The position numbers were made by a program, and so were the translations under genes. Of a stretch of DNA of 64,000 nucleotides, positions 8,054-16,138 are shown one piece after another. This DNA comes from Nibribacter koreensis (lineage in GTDB: Bacteria; Bacteroidota; Bacteroidia; Cytophagales; Hymenobacteraceae): contig NZ_BAABGX010000001.1 in NCBI RefSeq assembly GCF_039541795.1, forward strand, positions 744,001 through 808,000, written 5' to 3'. The notes under the pieces are model-generated. The model saw only the letters and a list, made by a program, of their open reading frames with translations. It was not told where the DNA came from and did not search any database. The first letter of the stretch is position 1, and every line of letters starts with the position of its first letter.

Positions 8054-9343
8054 TTAGTGCGCATTGGTTTGCCCATTCAGGTCCAGTTCTTCTTCTAATT
8101 CTTTAGAAGCCGGATGCAAGGCTTTCACCAGTTTACTCAGGGACAAGCCCTGCACAATGATAGAGAAAAGCACCACCATGTAAGTAAGCGACACCAGCAG
8201 GTTGCGTTCCATGGCCGCCGTCAAGGAAAGCGCCAAGGCAATGGAAATACCGCCGCGCAAGCCGCCCCAGGTCATGATGAGCAAGGTCTTAGCCGGGAAC
8301 CGATGCTTGAACTTAAACAGCAAGGCTGGCACCATCAAGGATACCCAGCGCACTAGTAGCAGAAGTACAATGACCAGCAGGCCCACGTAAATGTAGGATC
8401 TGTGAAAGGGGACTAACACCAGTTCCAGGCCAATGAGCACAAACAGAATGGCGTTCATGATCTCATCCAGCATTTCCCAGAACTTGTGAATGTAGTCTGT
8501 CGTGATTTTGGACATAGCATACTCTACGCCTCTATTACCAATAAATAAGCCCGCCACTACCATGGCCAGCGGCCCCGAAAAATGGAACAAGGGCGCAATG
8601 GCTGAGCCACCCATCACCAGCGCCAAAGAGATGAGCACTTCGGTCTGGTAGTGGTCAATGGCTTTCATCATCTTGTAGCCCACATACCCCAACAGGACGC
8701 CTAGCAGAATACCGCCGCCCACTTCCTGCAAAAGCAACACGCCAATCTCTGAGGTGGTGACCTCGGCCATGCCTTCTTTGGCAATGCTCAGGATAGACAA
8801 GAACACAACTACGCCCACGCCGTCATTGAAGAGAGACTCGCCGGTGATGTTGGTCTCAACCTCTTCAGAGACGCCCGTCTTTTTAAGGATGGACAAGACC
8901 GCAATGGGATCTGTAGGTGATATCAAGGCACCAAACAAAAGGCAATGAATGTAGGCCACCTCCTGGTACAGAAATGGCAGGATATAGAATAAGATGGTAC
9001 CAATGAGAAACGTAGAGATGAGCGTGCCCAGCGTGGCAAACGTGATGATGGGCAGCCGCGCCTGGTGCAGCTTCTTGATGTCTGTGTGCAAGGCCCCGGC
9101 AAAGAGCAAAAAGCCCAACATGATGTCCAGCAAGAACTCAGAGAAATCTACCTCTACCAGCACTTCGCGCAAGAAGTTGACCATCTCTGGCGCTACCGTC
9201 CCTGCCAGCAAGATGCCCAAGGATAAGATGAGCGCCAAGACCATTAAGCCAATGGTGGCTGGCAGTTTTATGAACCGTACGTTGATGAACGCCAGCACGG
9301 CAGAGAGCGCAATGATGATGGAGAAGAGTCTGAGTGATTCCAC
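8054..9343 (-). CDS. Sodium/proton antiporter, CPA1 (NhaP-like)
   Basis: A 429-residue integral inner-membrane protein with about twelve hydrophobic segments. Diagnostic CPA1 elements are the unwound-helix segment ISPTDPIAVLSILKKTG and the ion-site motif ITGESLFNDGVGVVVFL with adjacent Asn-Asp. A third is the TWGGLRGGISIALALSL segment late in the protein. It should exchange cytoplasmic Na+ (or K+) for protons and so serve pH and salt homeostasis. There is no cytoplasmic TrkA domain, and the tail is a short acidic stretch (ELEEELDL). Confidence 0.92.
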   Translation of the reverse strand: MESLRLFSIIIALSAVLAFINVRFIKLPATIGLMVLALILSLGILLAGTVAPEMVNFLREVLVEVDFSEFLLDIMLGFLLFAGALHTDIKKLHQARLPIITFATLGTLISTFLIGTILFYILPFLYQEVAYIHCLLFGALISPTDPIAVLSILKKTGVSEEVETNITGESLFNDGVGVVVFLSILSIAKEGMAEVTTSEIGVLLLQEVGGGILLGVLLGYVGYKMMKAIDHYQTEVLISLALVMGGSAIAPLFHFSGPLAMVVAGLFIGNRGVEYAMSKITTDYIHKFWEMLDEIMNAILFVLIGLELVLVPFHRSYIYVGLLVIVLLLLVRWVSLMVPALLFKFKHRFPAKTLLIMTWGGLRGGISIALALSLTAAMERNLLVSLTYMVVLFSIIVQGLSLSKLVKALHPASKELEEELDLNGQTNAH

Positions 9344-9508
9344 TGAATGAAGGTCTGGTATCTATAAAGTAATTATCCCTTAACGCGAATGCAGTAGAAG
9401 GGATAACCTGCTTAGGTAAGCGATACTACAGAAGGAAGGTGAAACTTCATAATGTAGGTTGGAGATTTCACTTACTTAAAGGCTTATTGATTTCTTAGAA
9501 AACTATTC

Positions 9509-9546
9509 CATTTTTAGCCTCAATTCCAGAAAACAGGTCAAAAACG
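9509..9546. repeat. 38-bp dispersed palindrome, copy 4
   Basis: Diverged copy with left arm CATTTTTAGCCTCAATTCC and right arm ending CAGGTCAAAAACG. It is 102 bp from copy 5. Confidence 0.8.
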
Positions 9547-9610
9547 ACAATCTGGTTCTATGCACGGATTCTCCCCTTAAGGAGACAACCCGCAGATAGT
9601 AAAGGCAATC

Positions 9611-9648
9611 CGTTTTTGGCCACTTTTCCAGAAAATAGCCTAAAAACG
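9611..9648. repeat. 38-bp dispersed palindrome, copy 5
   Basis: CGTTTTTGGCCACTTTTCC arm, right arm ending TAGCCTAAAAACG. It directly abuts the CATTAAT heptamer array at 9654-9695. Confidence 0.88.
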
Positions 9649-9653
9649 ACACT

Positions 9654-9695
9654 CATTCATCACTATTCATTAATCATTAATCATTATTCATTAAT
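9654..9695. repeat. Degenerate heptamer tandem array (CATTAAT type)
   Basis: Consecutive 7-bp units CACTATT, CATTAAT, CATTAAT, CATTATT, CATTAAT. The array overlaps the 3' end of the MFS gene and supplies its last codons (M-N-N-D and the stop). Confidence 0.75.
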
Positions 9696-10861
9696 GGACG
9701 CATGGCCAACAGCCCCAACAACGGCCCGATGGCGAGGAACACAAACCAATATTTAGGGTCTATGCTGTTTTGAATGCTGCGCAGGAATTGGATGCTGACA
9801 ATGGTGAGCGCGAAGCCCAGGCAATTGACAATGGTGAGCGCGGTGCCTTTCACGTGGGCCGGGGCGTTCTTGGCTACAAGCGTGGAGAACTGCGGAGAGT
9901 CCATAGGCCCGGCAAAGCCCCACACCAACAGCACCCCTAGAAAAACGGCAAACGGCAGGCCCACCAGCCACGGCGACAACAAACAGCAAACCATGGACAC
10001 CGCCAAGGCTCCGAAGGCCGTCTTCGCGCTGCCTATGCGGCCAGAGAGATAGCCGCCTACCACGCAGGCCACGGCCCCAATGCCTATGATGGTAAAGGAA
10101 AGTAAGGGAATGTTGAGCTGAGCATCTGGATGCGCCTGAGCGTAAAAGGCTAGCAGAACTGGCACAAAGGCCCAGAAGGTGTACAGTTCCCACATGTGCC
10201 CGAAGTACCCAAACGCCGCCGACCTGAATGCTGCGTTCCGGAAGATTTGGAAGAAGGCTTTGAAATTGGGCTGGGTGCTCTTGGTTCTGTGCGGACCGTC
10301 TGGGACCAGCCAAAACAAGCTCAGCCCGCCCAGCACCGCCAAGCCCGACGTACCCCAGATGACGTAGCGCCAGTTCAGACCCTGGGTAAGGCTCTTGAGC
10401 AGATGCGGAAAGGCCGTGCCCAGCACCAGCGCCCCAACCAGAAACCCCAGCGCTTTTCCCAAGCCCTTCTGGTGGTAATCTGAGGCTATTTTCATGCCCA
10501 CCGGATAAATACCCGCCAAACAAAAGCCCGTCAAAAACCGGGACAGCAACAGCGAGCTCAATCCACTGGCGCCCAACAAACTCAAATTACACCCCGCCCC
10601 TGCCAACGCGCACACCAGAAACACCTTTGAAGGCGAGAACCTATCTGAAATGGTGAACACCGCAAACACCAACGTGCCCAGAATAAACCCCAACTGCACC
10701 GCCGACGTGAGATGAGGCAAAGAACTAGCCTCCAACTGCAACAGCGGAATCAACTCAGGCAACACCGCATTGCCCGCAAACCAAAGAGAGGTGCAGGCAA
10801 ATTGGGCTACAACGATGGTGGGGAGAACGTGATTCTGTTGAGAAATTTTAAAGCTTTTCAA
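9677..10861 (-). CDS. Major facilitator superfamily transporter
   Basis: A 394-residue carrier with twelve hydrophobic segments in two halves, typical of MFS exporters and uptake carriers. The N-terminal half includes QFACTSLWFAGNAVLPEL and the loop FTISDRFSPSKVFL in the position of the MFS motif-A loop. Substrate cannot be predicted. The start used is a TTG (10861); I find no better upstream start before the AT-rich island begins, so the island may have displaced the original 5' end. The last four residues (M-N-N-D) come from a heptamer repeat array. Confidence 0.85.
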   Translation of the reverse strand: MKSFKISQQNHVLPTIVVAQFACTSLWFAGNAVLPELIPLLQLEASSLPHLTSAVQLGFILGTLVFAVFTISDRFSPSKVFLVCALAGAGCNLSLLGASGLSSLLLSRFLTGFCLAGIYPVGMKIASDYHQKGLGKALGFLVGALVLGTAFPHLLKSLTQGLNWRYVIWGTSGLAVLGGLSLFWLVPDGPHRTKSTQPNFKAFFQIFRNAAFRSAAFGYFGHMWELYTFWAFVPVLLAFYAQAHPDAQLNIPLLSFTIIGIGAVACVVGGYLSGRIGSAKTAFGALAVSMVCCLLSPWLVGLPFAVFLGVLLVWGFAGPMDSPQFSTLVAKNAPAHVKGTALTIVNCLGFALTIVSIQFLRSIQNSIDPKYWFVFLAIGPLLGLLAMRPLMNND

Positions 10862-10903
10862 TAAAAAAATATTGTAAATTAATTACTGACGATTAATATT
10901 TCA

Positions 10904-12343
10904 TTACAATTGAAGAGCCTTAAATAATCCTCTATGAATTACAATATTTTCAGTGCGATTAAATGTCATATTAGTGTGCATATATTTGAAATACAGAACT
11001 TCATGCCTTGATTTATGCTGGTTACCAATCACACTAAAATTAAACATTGTATCTAAGACATAATCTATATTTTTTTCCTTTATTGTGCCAGCTTTTAAAT
11101 ATTTATTGTATTCCTCTGTAAACTCTTGCAAGCTAAAGTTCCATTTTCTAATGTTTGCAAATATTTGGAAATAATCCTCTATTTCAGGTAAAACAGGAAA
11201 AACCTCATCAATTATTTCATCTCTTAAATAATTTGAAAAGGACCTATCAACGAACTTAATATTATTTTCTTTGATAAATTGAGAGTTTTTATTACAAGCT
11301 TCCTCAGCACAAGCTTGAATATATTGAATAAAATCACGAGGCCTTAATTGAGTGCTTCGTGCAATGAAATCAAATGAGTCTATCTTCTTTTCCTGTTTGT
11401 TTCCAAATCCTATCTTTTCTCTAAAAAAAACTTTTTCCCATGCTCTTTGGAAATCTAATGGGTTGTGATTTGAATTGAAATCCTTTGTTATCCTAAATGC
11501 TAAAAGGTCTTTTAATTTTTTCTCATTCCATTCAACTTCAATTTTGTAATCGCGCCATTTATTTTTGTCAGAATCTTTAACAAGTGAATAAATATCATCT
11601 CTTAAAAACACTACAGGTTTGATATGTTTATCACTATCAATAAAATTTGACTTTATATCCTGAACAGCTTTAAATAAACTTGTTACCAAAAAAATATATT
11701 GGTCTGAATTTTCATCATCTGTAATTACACGATAGTCTTCATCCAATTCATCGAAGACTATATAATATTCTGAATTATCGCAGTATTCAAAAATAATATC
11801 CTCAAGAATATTAACTTTCTCAATCCAAGGAATTGGATTATTTTTTTGCTCTTTAGAAAACTTAAAAGTTCCACCATTGCCTAAAACATTTGCTCCAAAC
11901 TCAGCAGAAGTCCAGTTACTGATAGTTCTTGCTAAGGATTTTACAGAACTTTTTGGGTAAATTTTTTCTAATTCTCTTCTTACAGATAAATCAATGTTTT
12001 CATTTTGAACCATTAATTTACATATATTTGAATAAATTAAATATTTCCAAAGGGTGATATATTGGTTTGGTGCAGTATATTTTTGATTGTCTAAATGATA
12101 TAGTTCATTAAAAGGGAAGTTTTTAAAACTCAATTTTGTTGAAAATATATTATGCTCATTCCTTTTTATTAAATATTCACATATGGCCGATTTCCCTGAG
12201 CCCTTTCTGCCAATTACATAGCACTTATTTTTTTTAATTATATTGTCAACTTCTGTAGAATAATAAAAATATTTTTCAGTGTCTTCCAATTTTGCTTCAA
12301 GTTTCCAATTTTCAGCAATACTATTTAAAGTAGAATTTTTCAT
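10904..12343 (-). CDS. AT-rich orphan P-loop ATPase, possibly Sll1717 family; candidate defence gene
   Basis: A 479-residue protein with a Walker A loop GRKGSGKS (residues 45-52), Walker B strand YYIVFDELD (193-201) and a sensor-like VVFLRDDIY (244-252). This architecture is what I associate with the Sll1717-type P-loop ATPases, which sit near KAP/STAND NTPases. The C-terminal half has no domain I recognise. The gene is markedly AT-rich with strong A/T codon bias, unlike its neighbours, and stands alone between the MFS gene and thyA, so it is probably acquired. Single-gene anti-phage ATPases occur in such settings, but defence is inference only. No nuclease, toxin or transmembrane domain is evident. 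Confidence 0.7.
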   Translation of the reverse strand: MKNSTLNSIAENWKLEAKLEDTEKYFYYSTEVDNIIKKNKCYVIGRKGSGKSAICEYLIKRNEHNIFSTKLSFKNFPFNELYHLDNQKYTAPNQYITLWKYLIYSNICKLMVQNENIDLSVRRELEKIYPKSSVKSLARTISNWTSAEFGANVLGNGGTFKFSKEQKNNPIPWIEKVNILEDIIFEYCDNSEYYIVFDELDEDYRVITDDENSDQYIFLVTSLFKAVQDIKSNFIDSDKHIKPVVFLRDDIYSLVKDSDKNKWRDYKIEVEWNEKKLKDLLAFRITKDFNSNHNPLDFQRAWEKVFFREKIGFGNKQEKKIDSFDFIARSTQLRPRDFIQYIQACAEEACNKNSQFIKENNIKFVDRSFSNYLRDEIIDEVFPVLPEIEDYFQIFANIRKWNFSLQEFTEEYNKYLKAGTIKEKNIDYVLDTMFNFSVIGNQHKSRHEVLYFKYMHTNMTFNRTENIVIHRGLFKALQL

Positions 12344-12399
12344 TACAAAATTATTTTCCCCTAATTATTAATTTAAAACTATTATATAAAAATATCATT

Positions 12400-13194
12400 C
12401 TAAACCGCCACCGGCGCTTTAATCCCTGGCCACGGCTGGTAGTCTTCCAGCGTGAAATCCTCGAAGTCAAACCCGAAGATGTCTTTCACGGCGGGGTTCA
12501 GTTTCATTTTGGGCAATGGGCGGGGCTCACGGCTTAGCTGAAGTTCGGTTTGTTCCAGGTGGTTGGTGTATAGGTGCGTGTCACCGCCGGTCCAAATGAA
12601 TTCGCCGGGTTCCAGGTCGCAGACTTGGGCCACCATCATGGTGAGGAGCGCATAAGAGGCAATGTTGAAGGGCACGCCCAAGAACACATCGGCAGAGCGC
12701 TGGTAGAGCTGGCAAGAAAGTTTGCCCTCGGCTACGTAGAACTGGAAGAACGCATGGCATGGCGGTAACTTCATATTGTTGACCTCGGCCACGTTCCAGG
12801 CACTCACAATGAGGCGTCTGGAGTCTGGGTTGTTCTTGATTTGATTGATGACCTGCGCAATCTGGTCAATGTGTCCGCCGTCTGGCGTGGGCCAGGACCG
12901 CCACTGCGAGCCGTATACCGGACCCAGGTCACCGTTGGCATCGGCCCACTCGTCCCAGATGCTCACGCCCCGCTCCTGCAACCACTTTACATTGGTTTCG
13001 CCCCGCAAAAACCACAGCAGTTCATAAATAATAGACTTGAGGTGCACCTTCTTGGTGGTTACCAGCGGGAAGCCCTCTTGCAGGTTAAACCGCATCTGGT
13101 AGCCAAACACACTAATAGTACCGGTGCCGGTACGGTCTTCTTTCTTCACGCCCTTGTCCAGAATATGGCGCATCAAGTCTAGGTAAGCCTGCAT
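12400..13194 (-). CDS. thyA: Thymidylate synthase
   Basis: Methylates dUMP to dTMP with methylene-tetrahydrofolate. The 264-residue protein matches the usual compact bacterial length. It shows the phosphate-binding RTGTGT near the N-terminus and the folate/dUMP region WFLRGETNVKWL. The nucleophilic Cys146 lies in LPPCHAFFQFYV, followed by the QRSADVFLGVPFNIASYA block. A dihydrofolate reductase gene often follows thyA, but here the next downstream gene is the AT-rich ATPase, and no DHFR is in the window. Confidence 0.97.
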   Translation of the reverse strand: MQAYLDLMRHILDKGVKKEDRTGTGTISVFGYQMRFNLQEGFPLVTTKKVHLKSIIYELLWFLRGETNVKWLQERGVSIWDEWADANGDLGPVYGSQWRSWPTPDGGHIDQIAQVINQIKNNPDSRRLIVSAWNVAEVNNMKLPPCHAFFQFYVAEGKLSCQLYQRSADVFLGVPFNIASYALLTMMVAQVCDLEPGEFIWTGGDTHLYTNHLEQTELQLSREPRPLPKMKLNPAVKDIFGFDFEDFTLEDYQPWPGIKAPVAV

Positions 13195-13381
13195 CTTTTA
13201 TATTTAGAAAGTATGAATTAGAAATTAGAAATGGGTGGGTCCCATTGGAAGCTTGAAGATAGAGATTAATAGACATTCAGCTTTCAACATACTTGTACTT
13301 ATTTCAAAAAAGTAGTGAGGCATGATCGGAATCCAAATAGTAACTATATTGATAGCTGAATTTTAACCTTCCCTAACCAAC

Positions 13382-15181
13382 ATGAAAAAAACCATGCTGG
13401 CTGGATTGTTGGCCTGCGGCCTGTTCGCGTGCCAGAAGTCCTCCAACCAAGACACCGAGGGCGGCTCCGCTGCCTCGGGCACCAGAACCAACCTCAACGG
13501 CCTGCTCAAATCCTACTGGGACACCAACAACCGCCTGTTCCCCCTGGACGCCACCGCCCAAGGCGACAACCGCTACAACCACCTGTTGCCAAATGAAAAC
13601 ACCCAGGCTTACCGCGACACCCTGCAGAACTTCTACCAGTCCTACCTGGACAGCTTGCAACAGTATAACCGCGAGAAGCTAACAGAGAACGACCGCATCA
13701 GCTATGACATCTTCCAATATGAGATGCAGACGCGCCTGGAGGGTCTTAAGCTCAACACCTGGATGATTCCGTTCCAGCAGTTCTGGGGCCTGCCCCTGAC
13801 CATGGGCCAGTTGGGTTCGGGCACCGGCAACCAGCCGTTCAAAACAACCAAAGACTATGAGAATTGGCTGGGCCGCGTACAAGGCTTCACCGCCTGGGCA
13901 GACAGCGCCATCGGTAATTTCCGGTCGGGTATGGCGGCGGGCGTAGTCCTGCCCAAACCCTTGGTAGCCAAGATGATTCCGCAGTTAGAGGCCCTAGTGG
14001 TGGCAGACCCCACCAAGAGCTTGTTCTACTCGCCTATCCAGAACTTCCCGAAAGAAGTACCTGCCGCCGACAGAGCCCGCCTCACCGAGGCCTACAAAAA
14101 AGCCATCACCACCCAACTGGTGCCTACCTACCAGAAGCTGGCCACCTTCCTGCAGAAAGAGTACCTGCCCAAGGCCCGCACCACCACCGGCATAGCCGAC
14201 GTGCCCGGCGGAAAGGACGTCTACAACTACTACGTCAAGTACTGGACCACCACAGACAAGACGCCCGACGAAATCTATGAGACCGGCAAGAAAGAAGTAG
14301 CCCGCATACGCGCGGAGATGGAGAAGGTTAAAAACCAGGTGGGCTTTAAAGGCGACATGAACGCCTTCTTCCAGCACCTCAAGTCTGACCCCAAGTTCAT
14401 GCCCTACCAAAAACCCGAAGACGTGCTGAACGCCTTCCGAGCCATTCAATCCAGGATAGAGCCCAACCTGTCCAAAATGTTTGGCCGAACGCCTAAAACC
14501 CCGTTTGAAATCCGCCAGACCGAAGCCTTCAGAGCCGCCTCTGCCTCTGCCGAGTATAACCAAGGCTCTCCGGACGGCACCCGACCGGGCATTTTCTACG
14601 TGCCTATCCTGGACGCTACCAAGTTTGCTACCACCTCGGGCATGGAGTCCTTGTTCCTGCACGAAGCCATTCCTGGACACCACTACCAAATCTCCCTGCA
14701 ACAGGAAAACCAAGACCTGCCAGATTTCAGAAGGTTTGCCTGGTACGGAGCCTATGGCGAAGGCTGGGCCCTGTACACCGAGTCCCTGGGCAAAGAGCTA
14801 GGCCTCTACCAAGACCCGTACCAGTACATGGGCGCGCTGGGTGATGAGATGCACCGCGCCATTAGACTGGTGGTAGACGTGGGCATGCACACCAAAGGTA
14901 TGACCCGCGAGCAAGCCATCCAATACTTCCTGGACAACATGGCCATGTCTGAAGAAGGCGTCATTGCCGAAGTAGAGCGCTACATGGCCATTCCTGGCCA
15001 AGCGTTGTCTTACAAAATCGGCCAGCTCAAAATCAGAGAACTGCGCGCCAAGTACCAGCAACAACTCGGCTCCAACTTCTCCCTGGCCGCCTTCCACGAC
15101 GAGTTCCTTAAAGACGGTGCCATGCCCTTGAAGATTGTAGAAAAGAAAATGGATGACTGGGCACAGAACCAAAAGCGATAG
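13382..15181 (+). CDS. DUF885-family lipoprotein with metallopeptidase-like motif
   Basis: A 599-residue secreted lipoprotein: MKKTMLAGLLACGLFAC gives a lipobox ending at Cys17, followed by a Ser/Gly-rich linker. The rest is the DUF885 domain. Its best-known signature is present as LHEAIPGHHYQ, an HExxxGHH arrangement resembling zinc peptidase sites, followed by AYGEGWALYTESLGKELG, which may supply a glutamate ligand. The family is thought to act as envelope peptidases, but no substrate is established. It is monocistronic, ending at a terminator at 15235-15275. Confidence 0.87.
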   Translation: MKKTMLAGLLACGLFACQKSSNQDTEGGSAASGTRTNLNGLLKSYWDTNNRLFPLDATAQGDNRYNHLLPNENTQAYRDTLQNFYQSYLDSLQQYNREKLTENDRISYDIFQYEMQTRLEGLKLNTWMIPFQQFWGLPLTMGQLGSGTGNQPFKTTKDYENWLGRVQGFTAWADSAIGNFRSGMAAGVVLPKPLVAKMIPQLEALVVADPTKSLFYSPIQNFPKEVPAADRARLTEAYKKAITTQLVPTYQKLATFLQKEYLPKARTTTGIADVPGGKDVYNYYVKYWTTTDKTPDEIYETGKKEVARIRAEMEKVKNQVGFKGDMNAFFQHLKSDPKFMPYQKPEDVLNAFRAIQSRIEPNLSKMFGRTPKTPFEIRQTEAFRAASASAEYNQGSPDGTRPGIFYVPILDATKFATTSGMESLFLHEAIPGHHYQISLQQENQDLPDFRRFAWYGAYGEGWALYTESLGKELGLYQDPYQYMGALGDEMHRAIRLVVDVGMHTKGMTREQAIQYFLDNMAMSEEGVIAEVERYMAIPGQALSYKIGQLKIRELRAKYQQQLGSNFSLAAFHDEFLKDGAMPLKIVEKKMDDWAQNQKR

Positions 15182-15187
15182 CTTTTG

Positions 15188-15222
15188 GAGTCCTGAGTTC
15201 TGAGTCTTGAGTCGCGAGTCTT
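15188..15222. repeat. Degenerate heptamer array (GAGTCTT type)
   Basis: Five 7-bp units in tandem: GAGTCCT, GAGTTCT, GAGTCTT, GAGTCGC, GAGTCTT. It lies immediately downstream of the DUF885 gene. Confidence 0.8.
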
Positions 15223-15234
15223 TTTTAAATATAG

Positions 15235-15275
15235 AACCTGCCGCTTTCCTGTTGGAGAGCGGCAGGTTTGTTTTT
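15235..15275 (+). terminator. Terminator of the DUF885 gene
   Basis: Stem AACCTGCCGCT / AGCGGCAGGTT with a T-rich tail, 54 nt after the stop codon. The tail merges with the left edge of the 38-bp palindrome at 15269. Confidence 0.8.
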
Positions 15276-15305
15276 GGCTTGTTTTGGGGAAAGTAGGCCA
15301 AAACG
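15269..15305. repeat. 38-bp dispersed palindrome, copy 6
   Basis: Diverged 37-bp copy (one A lost in the right arm), with left arm TGTTTTTGGCTTGTTTTGG. It overlaps the T-rich tail of the preceding terminator. Confidence 0.75.
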
Positions 15306-15390
15306 GTACTCGGCACAGACAATCGTAGGAACTACGCGCACTACTAGGTCTTTGAGCAGACGATAACTAGGCGAAGCTTTTATAAGAAGG

Positions 15391-15544
15391 ATATGCGCCA
15401 GAGACAAGGCGGTGCCGTTGTCTCTACAGCTTTTGCAAAAAGGGTTCTGCAATGCGCTCCCCTCATCCTAACCTTCTCCCTCAGGGAGAAGGGATAATTT
15501 TACTGCCATTTTTGGGTTGTTTTCTGGTAAACAGGCAGAAAACG
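15391..15544. repeat. Composite repeat block, copy A
   Basis: Three elements occur in order: a palindrome around GAGACAAGGCGGTGCC (15400-15428), the CCTTCTCCCTCAGGGAGAAGG palindrome (15472-15492) and a 38-bp palindrome (15507-15544). The same order and spacing recur at 22564-22697, so this looks like a compound mobile or duplicated unit. Confidence 0.65.
15507..15544. repeat. 38-bp dispersed palindrome, copy 7
   Basis: CATTTTTGGGTTGTTTTCT left arm, right arm ending CAGGCAGAAAACG. It is the third element of composite block A. Confidence 0.82.
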
Positions 15545-15620
15545 GCATCATTCTACCCCCCGCGCCAGCGCATGCAAACATTGCAACGCCTCACACCGCA
15601 GTCCGTCTGCCCTTGACCGA

Positions 15621-15656
15621 GGGCAAAGAGACTGGTCAGTTTAAGTCTCTTTGCCC
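15621..15656. repeat. Inverted repeat with 13-bp perfect arms
   Basis: GGGCAAAGAGACT and AGTCTCTTTGCCC flank a 10-bp spacer. No T run follows, so a terminator role is not supported. Confidence 0.7.
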
Positions 15657-15737
15657 GAGGGAAAAAGTAATGGTCTCTCACTTGCTAGTGGCGCAAGCTT
15701 ACGATGGAACAGATAGCTTCTCACGGTGCGCTTTAAT

Positions 15738-15779
15738 GAGCCCCCGCCCTGTCTGAGCGGTCAGCGAGTTCGGGGGCTC
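15738..15779. repeat. Inverted repeat GAGCCCCCG / CGGGGGCTC
   Basis: Nine-bp perfect arms around a 24-bp spacer in the gene-free island. Confidence 0.6.
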
Positions 15780-15900
15780 TTGATTCTTTTGGTTACTTTT
15801 CTCATCAAGGAGAAAAGTGACAAACGCGAGCAGAAAGTAAGAAAGATTTATTGCCTAAGACGGAGTTACGTAGCAAATGTGGAAAGTATAACCTGCTAGT

Positions 15901-15941
15901 GTAAACACCCCTCTTAGCTCCCCTCAAGAGGAGAATCTGCG
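15901..15941. repeat. Dispersed CCCCTC element, copy A
   Basis: AACACCCCTCTTAGCTCCCC and the GAGAATCTGCG segment that follows recur in reverse complement at 22497-22537, with a few mismatches. Confidence 0.7.
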
Positions 15942-16037
15942 TTTGGCCAAGCTAATTGACTCTAGACTCAGCATAAGCCAGTCATCCCCCTACCCCCTTC
16001 AAAGGGGGACTATTAGAATTCCAATCAAATCGAAAAT

Positions 16038-16075
16038 CATTTTTGGCTTGATTTCTGAAAAACAAGCCAAAAACG
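16038..16075. repeat. 38-bp dispersed palindrome, copy 8
   Basis: CATTTTTGGCTTGATTTCT left arm, right arm ending CAAGCCAAAAACG. It lies 14 bp upstream of the -7 box of the following gene, where it could affect promoter activity. Confidence 0.88.
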
Positions 16076-16089
16076 ACCGGCAGAAAAGT

Positions 16090-16097
16090 TACTTTTG
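16090..16097 (+). promoter_or_regulatory. Bacteroidota -7 box
   Basis: TACTTTTG matches TAnnTTTG, 41 nt before the ATG of the coiled-coil protein gene. No clear -33 TTTG is present at standard spacing. Confidence 0.5.
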
Positions 16098-16138
16098 TAC
16101 GTTGTCTGTATTAAGCGATGAGAAGAACCGTGAATCCT

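Larger units (their letters stand above)
9344..9676. other. Gene-free interval with two palindrome copies
   Basis: The 333 bp between the antiporter and MFS genes hold two copies of the 38-bp palindrome (9509-9546 and 9611-9648). A degenerate heptamer array (CATTAAT-type) runs into the 3' end of the MFS gene. The segment from 9565 (GATTCTCCCCTTAAGG) resembles the repeats at 15915-15939 and 22498-22520. No ORF is convincing. Confidence 0.6.
15182..16138. other. 957-bp gene-free island of inverted repeats
   Basis: No convincing gene. From left to right it holds a GAGTCTT heptamer array, a terminator, and a 38-bp palindrome (15269). Next come a GAGACAAGG palindrome (15400), a CCTTCTCCCT palindrome (15472) and another 38-bp palindrome (15507). 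These are followed by inverted repeats with 13-bp (15621/15644) and 9-bp (15738/15771) arms, and a GTTACTTTTCT hairpin near 15792-15821. The island ends with a CCCCTC element (15901) shared with 22497-22537, a CCCCC-GGGGG hairpin (15993) and a third 38-bp palindrome (16038). Confidence 0.75.

Noticed and set aside
9753..10523. A 256-residue opposite-frame reading within the MFS gene
   Set aside because: It overlaps the MFS gene on the same strand in another frame, is rich in Gly, Arg and His, and has no domain. The MFS frame has clear membrane helices.
13994..14713. A 239-residue minus-strand reading within the DUF885 gene
   Set aside because: Gly/Val-rich antisense frame of a gene with strong codon bias. 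The DUF885 motifs on the plus strand decide.
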